Shown piece after piece: positions 40,272 to 49,166 of a stretch of 64,000 bases of DNA (positions within the stretch are counted from its first letter, which is position 1; each line of letters opens with the position of its first letter). The notes under the pieces are model-generated. The model searched no databases. It saw only the letters and a list, made by a program, of their open reading frames with translations, and had not been told where the DNA came from. The DNA is taken from contig NZ_JAMXIA010000001.1 of the NCBI RefSeq assembly GCF_025457425.1, positions 2,108,001-2,172,000 of the forward strand, read 5' to 3'. The position numbers were made by a program, and so were the translations under genes. The DNA comes from Chryseobacterium foetidum (GTDB taxonomy: Bacteria; Bacteroidota; Bacteroidia; Flavobacteriales; Weeksellaceae).

Positions 40272-42881
40272 ATGAAAAAACCTTGGGTCAAAAAGCTTTT
40301 CCTCGTTTTTGGAATTCTCTTCGGACTGATTTTGGTTGCCAATTTTGCACTCAATATCTGGCTTAAGACCCAACTTCCCGATTACATTAAAAATAATACA
40401 GCCTACAAAGTTTCTTACAAAAAACTCGATGTAGATCTTGGTTCGGGAAATATTTTTGCTTCTGAGATCAAGGTTCAGTCTAAAAATCCCAACAACACGC
40501 AGTTGCTCGGTCTTGATGGCACGGTTGATACCATTAAAATCAGCCGTTTTGGAATTTTTGATGCGCTAATCAATAAAAAAATCAGCTCTACAGATGTATT
40601 TCTGGCGAGCCCGAAATTAAATATCACTTTATCTGATGCGGTCGACAAAAAGACAGGGAAGAAAAAAAATCCCGTTTCTTTTGAAAATATCAGAATCAGA
40701 AACGGGAAAATTACTGTTTTTAAACCCACGAAAGAAAACTTTTTAAGCGTTCAGGATTTAGATTTAACAGTAGAAAATCTTGAAACAACAGAAGATGTTG
40801 TAGAAGATAAATTACCTGTGGTGTTCGACAGTTACAGCATTCATGGTGAGAATTTTTTCTTTCAGCCCAACAGAATTTACCAGCTTACCATTGCGAAGAT
40901 GAACACAAAAGACGGGCAGATGTCTGTGGAAAATTTTAATCTGAAACCTTTGATGGGTTTTGAAGATTTTAAAAAGAATTTTCCCAAGCAGAAGCAACTT
41001 TTGGATTTTGCCATTCCGCAAATGAATTTTAAGGATATTGCTTTAAAAAAAAATAAAGTTTCGCTTTCCGGTGCTCATTTCATCAACCCGCGTTTTCTGG
41101 TTTATACCAATAATGCTGTCGCTGCCAAAAAAGAAAAGAAGCCGTTCAATTTTGATATAGATTTGAAAGGTTTTCAGATAAGCAACGCGTCTGCTCAGAT
41201 TGTAAAACCAGACGGAACAGACTTATTGTTGGCGAAAAAACTAAATCTTTCGGTTAATGATCTTGTTTTTAATAAGGAAACTTCATCTCAGGTAATTCCT
41301 GTGCATTATAAAGATTTTAAGTTTGCAGGAGAAGATGTTTTGCTGGCTGCGAATGACCGTATTCATTTTAAAAACATCAATATCAGTCCTAAAAATGGAG
41401 CTTTCAGTGAAATTTCAGTTTCAAATCCGAACAATAAAACGAATTTAAAACTTAATAAAATCGCTTTCAACGTCAATGATTGGAAAATCGCAGACAAAAA
41501 ACTCAATCTGGATGTAAAAGATGTTATTGTGGATGGAGTTGACGGCATTTACATTCCTTCATCAGCCGAAAAGGCTGTAAAGAAAAAGCAAAATTTTGCA
41601 GGCATTCAGTTTCCGGTAACTATCAGAAATATTCAACTTAAAAATTCCAGTTTTACTTTAGATAAAGATAATCAGCCATTGTCATTCAAACAGCTGAATG
41701 CAAAAATCAGCAATCTGGAAATGGCTCCAAAATCAGACAATTCAGGTCTTGCCTTTAAAGTAAAAGATTACAGTCTTGCTTCATCTGATTTTTCCTACAA
41801 AACAAAATTCTATCTGATGACTGTCGGAAATTTGAATTTTGCTAAAAACAAGGCAGTCATCAATAATTTTGCAATGAAGCCGCTGGTTTCAAGAGCTCAG
41901 TTTATCAAAATGATTCCGGTGGAAAGTGATTTGTATGATTTGAAATTTAGTCAGATTATAGCCAGTGGAAATTGGGATTTCTTTTCAGAAAATAAATCGA
42001 TTCATGCCAATTCTGTTAAGATTTTGAATGCCAATGCCAATATTTTCCGAAGTAAAGTTCCCGCGGATGATCCGAAAATAAAACCTTTGTATTCAAAAAT
42101 GCTGAGGTCGATTAATATTCCGATGTTTGTTGATCATTTATACCTTAAAAATTCCTATCTCGAATACGAAGAAGACACCAAAAAAAGCGACGGGCCGGGT
42201 AAACTGACCTTCAGCAAATTCAACATGCACGTTCAAAATCTGAATTCTGCCAAAATGAAAGGAAAACCGACAGAAGTTAAAATCAAAATCGACTGTTCGT
42301 TCCTCAATGCATCGCCGCTTTCTGTCAACTGGAATTTTAATACGGCGGATCAGAACGACCGTTTCAGAATTGCAGGTCGTGCTACGGGAATTCCCGCTTC
42401 ATCGCTCAATGCTTTCATTGTTCCTTATATGAATGTTTCTGCGACAGGCACCATTCAGGAAATGCTTTTTGATTTTAAAGGAAATCCGAAAGGTTTGGCA
42501 GGAAGTTTTAAACTAAAACATCAGGATTTGAAAATTGCTCTTTTGGACAAGCAAACCAAAGCCAAGAAAGGGCTTCTGAGTGCTGTGGCAAATGTTTTCA
42601 TTAAAAGTACATCAGACAAATTCCCTGAATCTGTCGAAGTGGAAGGTGTGGAGCGTGACCCAACAAAATCGTTTTTTAATATGTTCTGGAAAGGAATTGA
42701 AGATGGTCTGAAGAAAACTCTTATCGGCGAAACTTTGGCTAAAACTACAGAAACAGTAAAAGATGTCACAAAATCTGTAAATGAAGAAGTAAAATCTCAG
42801 CCAAAAAAAGAAGAGCCTCAGAAGAAAAAAGGATTTATGAAAGGTGTTTTTAAGAAAAAAGAAAAATCCGAAACCAAGTAA
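40272..42881 (+). CDS. AsmA-like envelope protein
   Basis: 869 residues. One N-terminal membrane helix (about 9-27, LFLVFGILFGLILVANFAL), then a long chain of beta strands with repeated KxxxxNF and DLD-type turns, and a Lys/Glu-rich end (QPKKEEPQKKKGFMKGVFKK). This is the architecture of AsmA/DUF748 proteins, repeating-beta-groove proteins thought to move phospholipid between membranes. The specific role here is unknown. It is monocistronic and its terminator begins inside the last codons. Confidence 0.8.
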   Translation: MKKPWVKKLFLVFGILFGLILVANFALNIWLKTQLPDYIKNNTAYKVSYKKLDVDLGSGNIFASEIKVQSKNPNNTQLLGLDGTVDTIKISRFGIFDALINKKISSTDVFLASPKLNITLSDAVDKKTGKKKNPVSFENIRIRNGKITVFKPTKENFLSVQDLDLTVENLETTEDVVEDKLPVVFDSYSIHGENFFFQPNRIYQLTIAKMNTKDGQMSVENFNLKPLMGFEDFKKNFPKQKQLLDFAIPQMNFKDIALKKNKVSLSGAHFINPRFLVYTNNAVAAKKEKKPFNFDIDLKGFQISNASAQIVKPDGTDLLLAKKLNLSVNDLVFNKETSSQVIPVHYKDFKFAGEDVLLAANDRIHFKNINISPKNGAFSEISVSNPNNKTNLKLNKIAFNVNDWKIADKKLNLDVKDVIVDGVDGIYIPSSAEKAVKKKQNFAGIQFPVTIRNIQLKNSSFTLDKDNQPLSFKQLNAKISNLEMAPKSDNSGLAFKVKDYSLASSDFSYKTKFYLMTVGNLNFAKNKAVINNFAMKPLVSRAQFIKMIPVESDLYDLKFSQIIASGNWDFFSENKSIHANSVKILNANANIFRSKVPADDPKIKPLYSKMLRSINIPMFVDHLYLKNSYLEYEEDTKKSDGPGKLTFSKFNMHVQNLNSAKMKGKPTEVKIKIDCSFLNASPLSVNWNFNTADQNDRFRIAGRATGIPASSLNAFIVPYMNVSATGTIQEMLFDFKGNPKGLAGSFKLKHQDLKIALLDKQTKAKKGLLSAVANVFIKSTSDKFPESVEVEGVERDPTKSFFNMFWKGIEDGLKKTLIGETLAKTTETVKDVTKSVNEEVKSQPKKEEPQKKKGFMKGVFKKKEKSETK

Positions 42882-42894
42882 TCAGTTTCGGATT
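42865..42894. terminator. Bidirectional terminator overlapping a stop codon
   Basis: AATCCGAAAC / GTTTCGGATT, a perfect 10-bp stem with a 10-base loop. The left arm encodes the last residues of the AsmA-like protein and the stop lies in the loop. Confidence 0.8.
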
Positions 42895-42912
42895 GGTTTA
42901 TGAAGTTTATTA

Positions 42913-43266
42913 TCAGTCCAGATTGTACTCTTCGCTTTCTTCAACCGGAATATCTCTTAAAAATTCGTCGAATTTATGTCCGGGATAATTGCTTTCTGCT
43001 CCGTAGGAATCTAAAATAAAGCCGATGTTTTGTTCGTGGTCTTTCACTACATAAAGCACAGCGCTGTCTGCGGGGTTGCTGTCACCTTCAAAACGGTAGG
43101 TTCTTAAAATCGTGAGGTTGACCGGTTCGTATGTTCTTTCAGAATTATCCAGTTTCATGTTTCCTTCCTCATCCATTCTGTATTCTCTGTGAATTCCTCT
43201 CTGGGCAAGTCTGGTCATTACCTGACTGAGTGTTGTCATTTGATCACCTGTTTCTCTGTTTTCCAT
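42913..43266 (-). CDS. Conserved hypothetical protein of Bacteroidota
   Basis: 117 residues (an ATG nine codons in, MTTLSQVMTRL, is another possible start). LSQVMTRLAQRGIHREYRM followed by TYRFEGDSNPADSAVLYVV and GFILDSYGAES is the layout of a small family often mislabelled phosphoribosylpyrophosphate synthetase. It lacks any PRPP synthetase motif. Probably cytoplasmic; function unknown. Confidence 0.75.
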   Translation of the reverse strand: MENRETGDQMTTLSQVMTRLAQRGIHREYRMDEEGNMKLDNSERTYEPVNLTILRTYRFEGDSNPADSAVLYVVKDHEQNIGFILDSYGAESNYPGHKFDEFLRDIPVEESEEYNLD

Positions 43267-43406
43267 AATACTATTTTTAGTTTCAAACTACAATTATCAA
43301 ACCACAAAATCCTGACATGAAAATGTGTTCTTTAACAAAATTTATTATTGTCGCGATTTCAAAAGGTACATTATTTGCTTTCGTCTAAAACAAAAAATTT
43401 CATAAT

Positions 43407-43598
43407 ATGAAAAAAGAAGCAGGAATTTTACTTGCAGGAGGAATAGGCCTTCTGGCTGCATTAAGTTTTATTGGAATCAAAAAAATCTTGGAAAAAAAGC
43501 AAAAAAGATACAATGATTATTATGGCGATTATCACAGACATCACGACAGGGTAGATGCCGAAGATGAGCACGGAGTCGAGTATTTTGCTATGAAATAA
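43407..43598 (+). CDS. Small single-pass membrane protein
   Basis: 63 residues: one membrane helix (about 5-24, AGILLAGGIGLLAALSFIGI), a Lys-rich junction, then a Tyr/His/Asp-rich tail (RYNDYYGDYHRHHDRVDAED). A strong terminator lies 43 bp past the stop, and the spacing from neighbours supports a real gene. Unknown function; the His-rich tail might bind a metal. Confidence 0.65.
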   Translation: MKKEAGILLAGGIGLLAALSFIGIKKILEKKQKRYNDYYGDYHRHHDRVDAEDEHGVEYFAMK

Positions 43599-43640
43599 CA
43601 AACCGCAGAAGTAGTATACAATTATATTTGTCTTACAATT

Positions 43641-43680
43641 TCCGGCATTTCCAAAATTTTTGGTGTGCCGGATTTTTTTT
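43641..43680 (+). terminator. Terminator after the small membrane protein
   Basis: TCCGGCA (43641-43647) / TGCCGGA (43666-43672), with an inner CCAAAA/TTTTGG stem, followed by eight Ts. Confidence 0.85.
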
Positions 43681-43745
43681 GTGGAAAACTTTAGTCTTAA
43701 AACTCATTATTTCATTTGATTTCAGCTTTAATTTTACGAAACGAA

Positions 43746-44789
43746 ATGGAAAAAGAAAACATCATAAAAGGTCAGGGAGCACAGCGAAATGTCAACAACC
43801 GTTTCGATAAGTATACTTTTGAGCCTGATGATGAAGATCTTGAAAACATAAAAACCACTTTTACGGAAGTCTTCCCAAAGACCATAGTCAATCAGGTAAA
43901 AAGTGCCGATTTACCAATGGAATATTCCATGAATCCTTATCAGGGTTGCGAGCACGGATGTTCTTACTGTTTTGCCAGACCCACCCATGAATATTGGGGC
44001 TATAACGCAGGCATTGATTTCGAACGAAAAATCATGGTCAAAAAAAATGCTCCTGAACTTTTAGAAAAGTTTTTCAGAAAAAGAGGATATCAGCCATTAC
44101 CTATTTTACTTTCCGGCAACACTGATTGCTACCAGCCTGCTGAAAGACAGTTTGAAATCACAAGAAAGTTATTGCAGGTTTGTCTCGACTACAGACATCC
44201 GGTAAATATTCTTACGAAAAACGCTTTGGTTCTGCGGGATTTGGATATTTTAAAACCAATGGCTGAACAGAATCTGGTTTCAGTTTCTCTCAGTATTCCC
44301 ACCATTAATGAAGAATTACGTCGAAAGATGGAGCCGAGAACAAGTTCAGCAAAAAATAAGCTGAAAGCTGTAGAAATTCTGTCTCAAAGCGGCATTCCTA
44401 CTCACGTGATGGTCGCACCAATTATTCCCGGATTGAACAGTGATGAACCATTAGGTATTTTAAAAGCAATTTCTGAAGCTGGAGCTCAGAGTTTCGGATA
44501 TACTTTGGTGCGATTAAACGATTCTGTAGAACCTGTTTTCGTTAAATGGATTGAGACCGAGTTTCCTGACAGGGCACAGAAAGTTTTAAATTTAATCAGA
44601 TCAATGCGTGGTGGAAAACTGGGAGAAAAGAAATATTTTGACAGGCAGAAAGGGGAGGCGAATATCGCGGAAATGATTCACAACACATTTAAAATTGGCA
44701 GAAAAAAGTTTTTTGATGGAAAGGAGTTTCCGAAACTTTCTACTGATGGTTTTACCGGGACGAGAGAGCAGCAGCTGAGGTTGTTTTGA
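43746..44789 (+). CDS. PA0069-family radical SAM protein
   Basis: 347 residues from MEKENIIKGQGAQ; the frame opens ten residues earlier, in the terminator-proximal region. The cluster motif is CEHGCSYCFARPTHEYWGY (Cx3Cx2C, about 69-87). FARPTHEY and the later NTDCYQPAE are specific to the PA0069/SplB-like subfamily. Members are distant relatives of spore photoproduct lyase, but their substrate is unknown. NVNNRFDKYTFEPD near the start is also conserved. Monocistronic. Confidence 0.9.
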   Translation: MEKENIIKGQGAQRNVNNRFDKYTFEPDDEDLENIKTTFTEVFPKTIVNQVKSADLPMEYSMNPYQGCEHGCSYCFARPTHEYWGYNAGIDFERKIMVKKNAPELLEKFFRKRGYQPLPILLSGNTDCYQPAERQFEITRKLLQVCLDYRHPVNILTKNALVLRDLDILKPMAEQNLVSVSLSIPTINEELRRKMEPRTSSAKNKLKAVEILSQSGIPTHVMVAPIIPGLNSDEPLGILKAISEAGAQSFGYTLVRLNDSVEPVFVKWIETEFPDRAQKVLNLIRSMRGGKLGEKKYFDRQKGEANIAEMIHNTFKIGRKKFFDGKEFPKLSTDGFTGTREQQLRLF

Positions 44790-44846
44790 TAGTCATTTTA
44801 GAATGTTTCTCACAGATCGCACAGATTCCCACAGAAAATTTAAAAA

Positions 44847-44870
44847 AAACCGAACTAAAAAGTTCGGTTT
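44847..44870. terminator. Bidirectional terminator
   Basis: AAACCGAACT / AGTTCGGTTT, a perfect 10-bp stem with an AAAA loop, between the convergent radical SAM and oxygenase genes. Confidence 0.85.
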
Positions 44871-44875
44871 CAAAA

Positions 44876-45826
44876 TTATTTCTTAATCAATCCCAGTTCA
44901 ATTAATCTTTCGTGTAAAAATTCTCCGGCGGTTGTATCTTCATACAGCTTAGGATTGTTTTCATCTACACAGTTTTCTAAAGCATTCAGCGACATTTCGC
45001 TCACCGGATGCATAAAGAAAGGGATCGAATATCTTGAAGTTCCCCACAATTCTCTTGGCGGATTGACCACTCTGTGAATCGTAGATTTCAGCTTATTGTT
45101 GGTGTGTCTTGACAGCATGTCTCCAACGTTGATCATCAGTTCGTCCGGTTCGGCAATGGCATCAATCCATTCGCCTTTATGGTTTTGAACCTGAAGACCT
45201 TTTCCCTGAGAACCCATCAAAAGAGTGATGAGGTTGATGTCTCCGTGAGCGGCTGCTCTTACCGCATCATCCGGCTCCTGAGTAATTGGCGGGTAATGAA
45301 TAGGTCTTAAAATAGAATTACCTTCCGCAATTTTGTCGTCAAAATAAAACTCGTCAAGACCAAGATATAATGCCAACGCTCTCAAAACATATTTTCCTGT
45401 TTTTTCAAGCATTTGGTAGGCCTCTTTACCTACTTCATTGAATTGTGGAAGCTCGTCTACGATGACATTGTCAGGATATTCGCTTTTGTATTTAGAGTCA
45501 TCCGAAACGTACTGCCCGAAATGCCAAAACTCTTTCAGATCACCTTTTTTAAAGCCTTTTGCAGTTTCTTTTCCGAAGCCTACATAGCCACGCTGTCCGC
45601 CGATGCCGGGGATTTCATACTTTTGTTTTGTTTCTGTGGGAAGTTCAAAGAAGTTTTTCACTTCTCCATAAAGATTGTCTACGAGTTGATCATCAAGGAA
45701 ATGTCCTTTTAAGGCGACAAAACCAATTTCTTCGTAAGCTTTTCCGATTTCATTTACAAATTTCTGTTTGCGTTCCGGGTTGTCCGAAAGGAAATCACGC
45801 AGGTCTACACTAGGTATTTTATCCAT
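44876..45826 (-). CDS. 2-oxoglutarate/Fe(II) oxygenase, isopenicillin N synthase family
   Basis: 316 residues. N-terminal DIOX_N domain (VDLRDFLS, GFVALKGHF). The jelly-roll core has AAHGDINLITLL (His-x-Asp iron ligands, about 193-204), STIHRVVNP (distal His) and the 2-oxoglutarate Arg in RYSIPFF. The length and order match bacterial relatives of plant 2OG dioxygenases. The substrate cannot be deduced. It stands alone, ending six bases from the terminator. Confidence 0.9.
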   Translation of the reverse strand: MDKIPSVDLRDFLSDNPERKQKFVNEIGKAYEEIGFVALKGHFLDDQLVDNLYGEVKNFFELPTETKQKYEIPGIGGQRGYVGFGKETAKGFKKGDLKEFWHFGQYVSDDSKYKSEYPDNVIVDELPQFNEVGKEAYQMLEKTGKYVLRALALYLGLDEFYFDDKIAEGNSILRPIHYPPITQEPDDAVRAAAHGDINLITLLMGSQGKGLQVQNHKGEWIDAIAEPDELMINVGDMLSRHTNNKLKSTIHRVVNPPRELWGTSRYSIPFFMHPVSEMSLNALENCVDENNPKLYEDTTAGEFLHERLIELGLIKK

Positions 45827-45912
45827 TTTATAGAAATTTTACGTGGGGCTAATTTACAGAAATTTTTTATGGATTGCAGATCATTATTCATTTCAAATAA
45901 ATTTCAGCAGCT

Positions 45913-47316
45913 TTATTTTTTTATAAATTTAGAATTATAGAAAGTTTTATCTTTACTTTCAAGTCTTATTATATAAGTTCCACTGACAAGATCAGAAACG
46001 TCCACTGAGCTTTCAGAAACATTCTGAGAACGTATTTTCCTTGAACTCATGTCATAGATGGTGACTTTTTCTATCGGGATATTTTTTGCCCAGGAAATTT
46101 TATCCACGGTTGGATTAGGATAGAGTACGAGGTTGGAAAGTTCTTTTTCGTTTTCAGAAGTTGATAGTGCACATTGAAATACTAGAGTAGGCGTGTAAGA
46201 ATAAGCGTTTGTACCATTATTCCATATGGATCCCCATGCACCAAAAGCCCACACGGTATTATCATTTCTTATTGCAAAAACAGAACAACCGCCGGCTGCT
46301 ACCTTTACCCAGTTTGATTCTGTTCCCACCTGGTTTGGAGCGAGTGAGTTAGCAGGAACAATATTTCCCGAACCTGTAGAGTCCCAGCAGCCTCTTCCCC
46401 ACAGCCATAGGGTGCCATTAGTTTTTATGCCAACACCGTAAGGATTGCCAACAGCAAAATCTTTCCATGTATCAGTTCCTATCTGTACAGGAGTTTGTAC
46501 AAGCTGGCTTGTTCCACTACCTACTGCTCCCATGATATTGTCTCCCCAGCCCCATAATGTATTGTCAGTTTTTTGGGCAAGAGTGTAATCACCACTTACA
46601 GAAGTTGTCACTCTTCTCCAGTCTGCTGAAGCCCCGATTTGCATAAAATTAAAAATGCATGCCCCATCGCCGTATAGAGGAACTCCAATTGAATAATAAT
46701 TATTTCTCCCTCTTCCCCAGAGAGTACCATTGCTTTTTATAGCAAAAACTCTTGATCCGCCACTGTTGATATCTACCCAATCTGTATCAGGGCTGATTTG
46801 TACAGGAGAGGCATAGAAATTATTGGGATACGGCGCTGCTTCTGCACTGGTAAGTTCGCAAGCTGAATTGTTACCCCATCCCCACAAAGTTCCGTTGGTT
46901 TTAAGGGCAACAGTATGAAAATTGCCTGTCGTTATTTTTTTCCAATCTGTTGCTGTACCTATTTGAATTGGGGAAAGTTTGTCAACAGTTGTTCCGTCTC
47001 CAAGCCCGCCTCGTGAATTTCTTCCCCATGCATAAATTTTACCGTCGTTACTCAATGCTGCTGCATGATCCAACGAATGGAAAATCTGGACAAATTTTGG
47101 TGATGAAGGCCTTTGCCAAGGGGTGTTCTGAGTTTGTATGGTTCCGTTTCCCACCTGTCCGTAAGGGTTTTGCCCCCAAGTATACTCTTTTCCGTCGCTT
47201 GTGAATATAGATACGGTATGATAATTATAAGAAACATCAGTTACACATAGATTGGTTTGTGCGTTAGAAAATGAAACTGCTCCCAGTATTGCAAGTAGAA
47301 AGTAAATTTTTTTCAT
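45913..47316 (-). CDS. Secreted RCC1-repeat protein with T9SS sorting domain
   Basis: 467 residues. Signal peptide (FLLAILGAVSFSNAQ). Residues 25-375 form about seven RCC1-type blades, each with the pattern WGxNxxGxxGxGT and ALKTNGTLWGWG. The C-terminal 75 residues (VLYPNPTVDKISW to YNSKFIKK) are a type A T9SS sorting domain. It is therefore exported by the Sec and type IX systems and shown on the surface or released. A beta-propeller adhesin or binding role is inferred. Similar proteins are common in gliding and environmental Flavobacteriales. Confidence 0.9.
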   Translation of the reverse strand: MKKIYFLLAILGAVSFSNAQTNLCVTDVSYNYHTVSIFTSDGKEYTWGQNPYGQVGNGTIQTQNTPWQRPSSPKFVQIFHSLDHAAALSNDGKIYAWGRNSRGGLGDGTTVDKLSPIQIGTATDWKKITTGNFHTVALKTNGTLWGWGNNSACELTSAEAAPYPNNFYASPVQISPDTDWVDINSGGSRVFAIKSNGTLWGRGRNNYYSIGVPLYGDGACIFNFMQIGASADWRRVTTSVSGDYTLAQKTDNTLWGWGDNIMGAVGSGTSQLVQTPVQIGTDTWKDFAVGNPYGVGIKTNGTLWLWGRGCWDSTGSGNIVPANSLAPNQVGTESNWVKVAAGGCSVFAIRNDNTVWAFGAWGSIWNNGTNAYSYTPTLVFQCALSTSENEKELSNLVLYPNPTVDKISWAKNIPIEKVTIYDMSSRKIRSQNVSESSVDVSDLVSGTYIIRLESKDKTFYNSKFIKK

Positions 47317-47436
47317 AAAGTAAATTTTGATTTGTGATATTAGTTTTAATTATCATAAAACCTTCCATTAGTGGTGTGTCTTGTGTAAAAATATAAAAAT
47401 TTGTTAATTTCTTTATCAATATAATGTGAAATTTTA

Positions 47437-47444
47437 TATTTTTG
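47437..47444 (+). promoter_or_regulatory. Candidate -7 element upstream of the 41-bp array
   Basis: TATTTTTG matches TAnnTTTG. A start about 7 bp later would put the whole array in a leader of about 270 nt before the DUF6261 gene. No clear -33 TTG. Confidence 0.35.
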
Positions 47445-47468
47445 ACACAAACAAAACAAAATGATGAT

Positions 47469-47713
47469 AGAATACTACAGCTTTTCGCTAATGAAAAAGG
47501 GTTTGTCCTGTCGGGACTTCCGAAAGCTCCCCCTGATTTCAGATTGCGTTGTCGGAATCTCCGAAACGTTATCCAAAATCTTTTTTGCTCTGTCTGTACT
47601 TCCGAAAGCTTTTCCCAAAATTAATTTACGCCGTCGGAATTTCCGAAGTCTTACCAATTATTAAATGGAGCAGGCGGAAAATCCGACAGCATTATCAGAG
47701 TTAAAACATTTTA
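47469..47713 (+). repeat. 41-bp tandem array with TCGGAAnTTCCGA palindromes
   Basis: Units start at 47510, 47551, 47592, 47633 and 47673 (spacings 41, 41, 41, 40). A decayed unit precedes them from about 47469. Each opens with GTCGGAAnTTCCGAAAGC or a variant, and the other half is looser (TTnnCCnAAAAT ... GC). Four of five units keep the dyad CGGA-N3-TCCG or close to it. The array ends 12 bp before the DUF6261 start and fills most of the 409-bp gap. Confidence 0.9.
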
Positions 47714-47725
47714 AAAAACATACTT

Positions 47726-48463
47726 ATGGAAAAATTACACAAATTGGATGTTACAAGACTCCACCACGCAGAATTCGGGCAATTAATGGTAAGATTCTTT
47801 GAAGACTTTACCAATGTAAATCTCAATGCTGCTGCAGATCCGGATTTCAAAAGACTTTATGACGGACTGCTTGCACAGGTTGCTATTTTCAACAGTGGGC
47901 TTAATCAAATCAAAGCAAGTGAAGAATCTCAGGAAATCGCACGGCTGGATGTTGAGAGAGATAATGCTCTGCAAAATCTCAGGAATTCACTCAAGCCTTA
48001 CCGCAACAGTTCAGAAGCCGAAGCTGAAGGGTACAATGCACTTTCTCTTCTGCTTTCAGAATATAAGGATACGCACGATGCCTCCTTCGAATCTGAAACT
48101 AATCAATTGAATACACTAAGCAACCGTTTAGGTTCTTCAGATTTCAGCAATCATGTTGCTGAATTGGGAATAGGAAAATTCGTAATCCGGATGATAGATG
48201 CCAACACAGCCTTTAATAATCTTTTTTCGCAAAGGTCTTTCAAAACATCTCAAAAAGAGGTGCTGGATGTGAAAGCTTTGAGAAAAGTATTTGCTGCTGA
48301 TTACAAAAAGATGACAGCCTATATTTCGGCAATGGCTTCGGTAAAAGACGATGTTTATTATAAAAATGTTTTGGACATTATAAATAATGGAAGATTGTAT
48401 TTCTCAAATATAGTCTTGGCGAGAAGGGCAGGAAAGAAACTTCCTCCGACAAAAACCGAATAA
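47726..48463 (+). CDS. DUF6261 family protein
   Basis: 245 residues, all-helical and soluble, no signal. KLDVTRLHHAEFGQLMVRFF at the start and GNKF-like central segments (IGKFVIRMIDANTAFNNLF) identify the DUF6261 family of Bacteroidota, which has no known function. The Arg/Lys-rich end (RRAGKKLPPTKTE) could contact nucleic acid. The 41-bp palindrome array lies directly upstream and probably in its leader, so autoregulation is worth testing. A strong terminator follows. Confidence 0.85.
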   Translation: MEKLHKLDVTRLHHAEFGQLMVRFFEDFTNVNLNAAADPDFKRLYDGLLAQVAIFNSGLNQIKASEESQEIARLDVERDNALQNLRNSLKPYRNSSEAEAEGYNALSLLLSEYKDTHDASFESETNQLNTLSNRLGSSDFSNHVAELGIGKFVIRMIDANTAFNNLFSQRSFKTSQKEVLDVKALRKVFAADYKKMTAYISAMASVKDDVYYKNVLDIINNGRLYFSNIVLARRAGKKLPPTKTE

Positions 48464-48470
48464 TACTCAC

Positions 48471-48498
48471 AAACCGCTCTGACAAGAGCGGTTTCTTT
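48471..48498 (+). terminator. Terminator after the DUF6261 gene
   Basis: AAACCGCTCT / AGAGCGGTTT, a perfect 10-bp stem with a GACA loop, followed by CTTTT. Confidence 0.88.
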
Positions 48499-48574
48499 TG
48501 CATGTCATTGTAAGGATAATATTGCAGAAAGTCAAATGTATTAAATTTGTCCAAAAAAAATATTTTCTTTAAAT

Positions 48575-49033
48575 ATGATTCTTGAATTTTCCAGACCTCT
48601 CATAGCCATTCTTCTGCTTTGCTTTATCGTAGCCTATAAGTGCTTATGCAGAAAAGAACTGCTCATCAATTTTATTTTAGATTTTATTGTGGGTGCAGTG
48701 ATTATCTTTATGGCAGAAGTCTATTTTGAAGATCAGATGAATTATTATTTAGGGCAAGGAAGTGCTATAATTTTGGTAATTGATTTTTTCTTTTTTGCAT
48801 TACTTTATGTCATTTCAACCTCCGTTTTATATTGGAAAAAATCAAAAAATAGTGGATCAATTATTCCTATGGTTATATTTGGATTATACATTATTCTCTT
48901 TTTCTCTGACTCAGAATTATCAGTAGGATTTGGGAAAAGTACATTACTTTCCATTTTGATAGCCTTTTTCCCGATTTACATTTTTAATTATTTCAGAGTT
49001 CTATATTGGTATTTTAATCCTGAAAGAAAATAA
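48575..49033 (+). CDS. Polytopic membrane protein, unknown
   Basis: 152 residues with four to five hydrophobic segments (about 8-22, 31-49, 64-89, 100-112, 121-140) and two early Cys (KCLCRKELL). No motif is recognised. It lies beyond a terminator and has its own spacing, so it is probably transcribed alone. Confidence 0.65.
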   Translation: MILEFSRPLIAILLLCFIVAYKCLCRKELLINFILDFIVGAVIIFMAEVYFEDQMNYYLGQGSAIILVIDFFFFALLYVISTSVLYWKKSKNSGSIIPMVIFGLYIILFFSDSELSVGFGKSTLLSILIAFFPIYIFNYFRVLYWYFNPERK

Positions 49034-49109
49034 AACTCATCCCGAATCATTTTACGATTAAATTTTTAAAGATTAAATTTGTTTTTTGAAATCGCAGTTT
49101 AACATCTTG

Positions 49110-49121
49110 TCTAAATTTAGA
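49110..49121. promoter_or_regulatory. Perfect 12-bp palindrome upstream of menD
   Basis: TCTAAATTTAGA lies 46 bp before the menD ATG, followed by a further AGATCTAAA. It could be an operator; AT-rich chance is also possible. Confidence 0.3.
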
Positions 49122-49166
49122 AAGATCTAAAAGCGATTACATTGATCTAACAACAGACATTTTCAA

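Noticed and set aside
44808-44846. CACAGAT repeats after the radical SAM gene
   Set aside because: Two to three loose copies at irregular spacing, too few to call an array.
47461-47664. A 67-residue open frame running through the 41-bp array
   Set aside because: 41 is not a multiple of three, so successive units are read in different frames. The protein shows no repeat and no family feature, and the frame looks accidental.
47510-47713. The 41-bp array as a CRISPR or guide-RNA-type array
   Set aside because: The units are diverged throughout, and there is no invariant repeat of 20 bp or more alternating with unique spacers of fixed length. No cas, IscB/TnpB or Nop-domain gene is adjacent.
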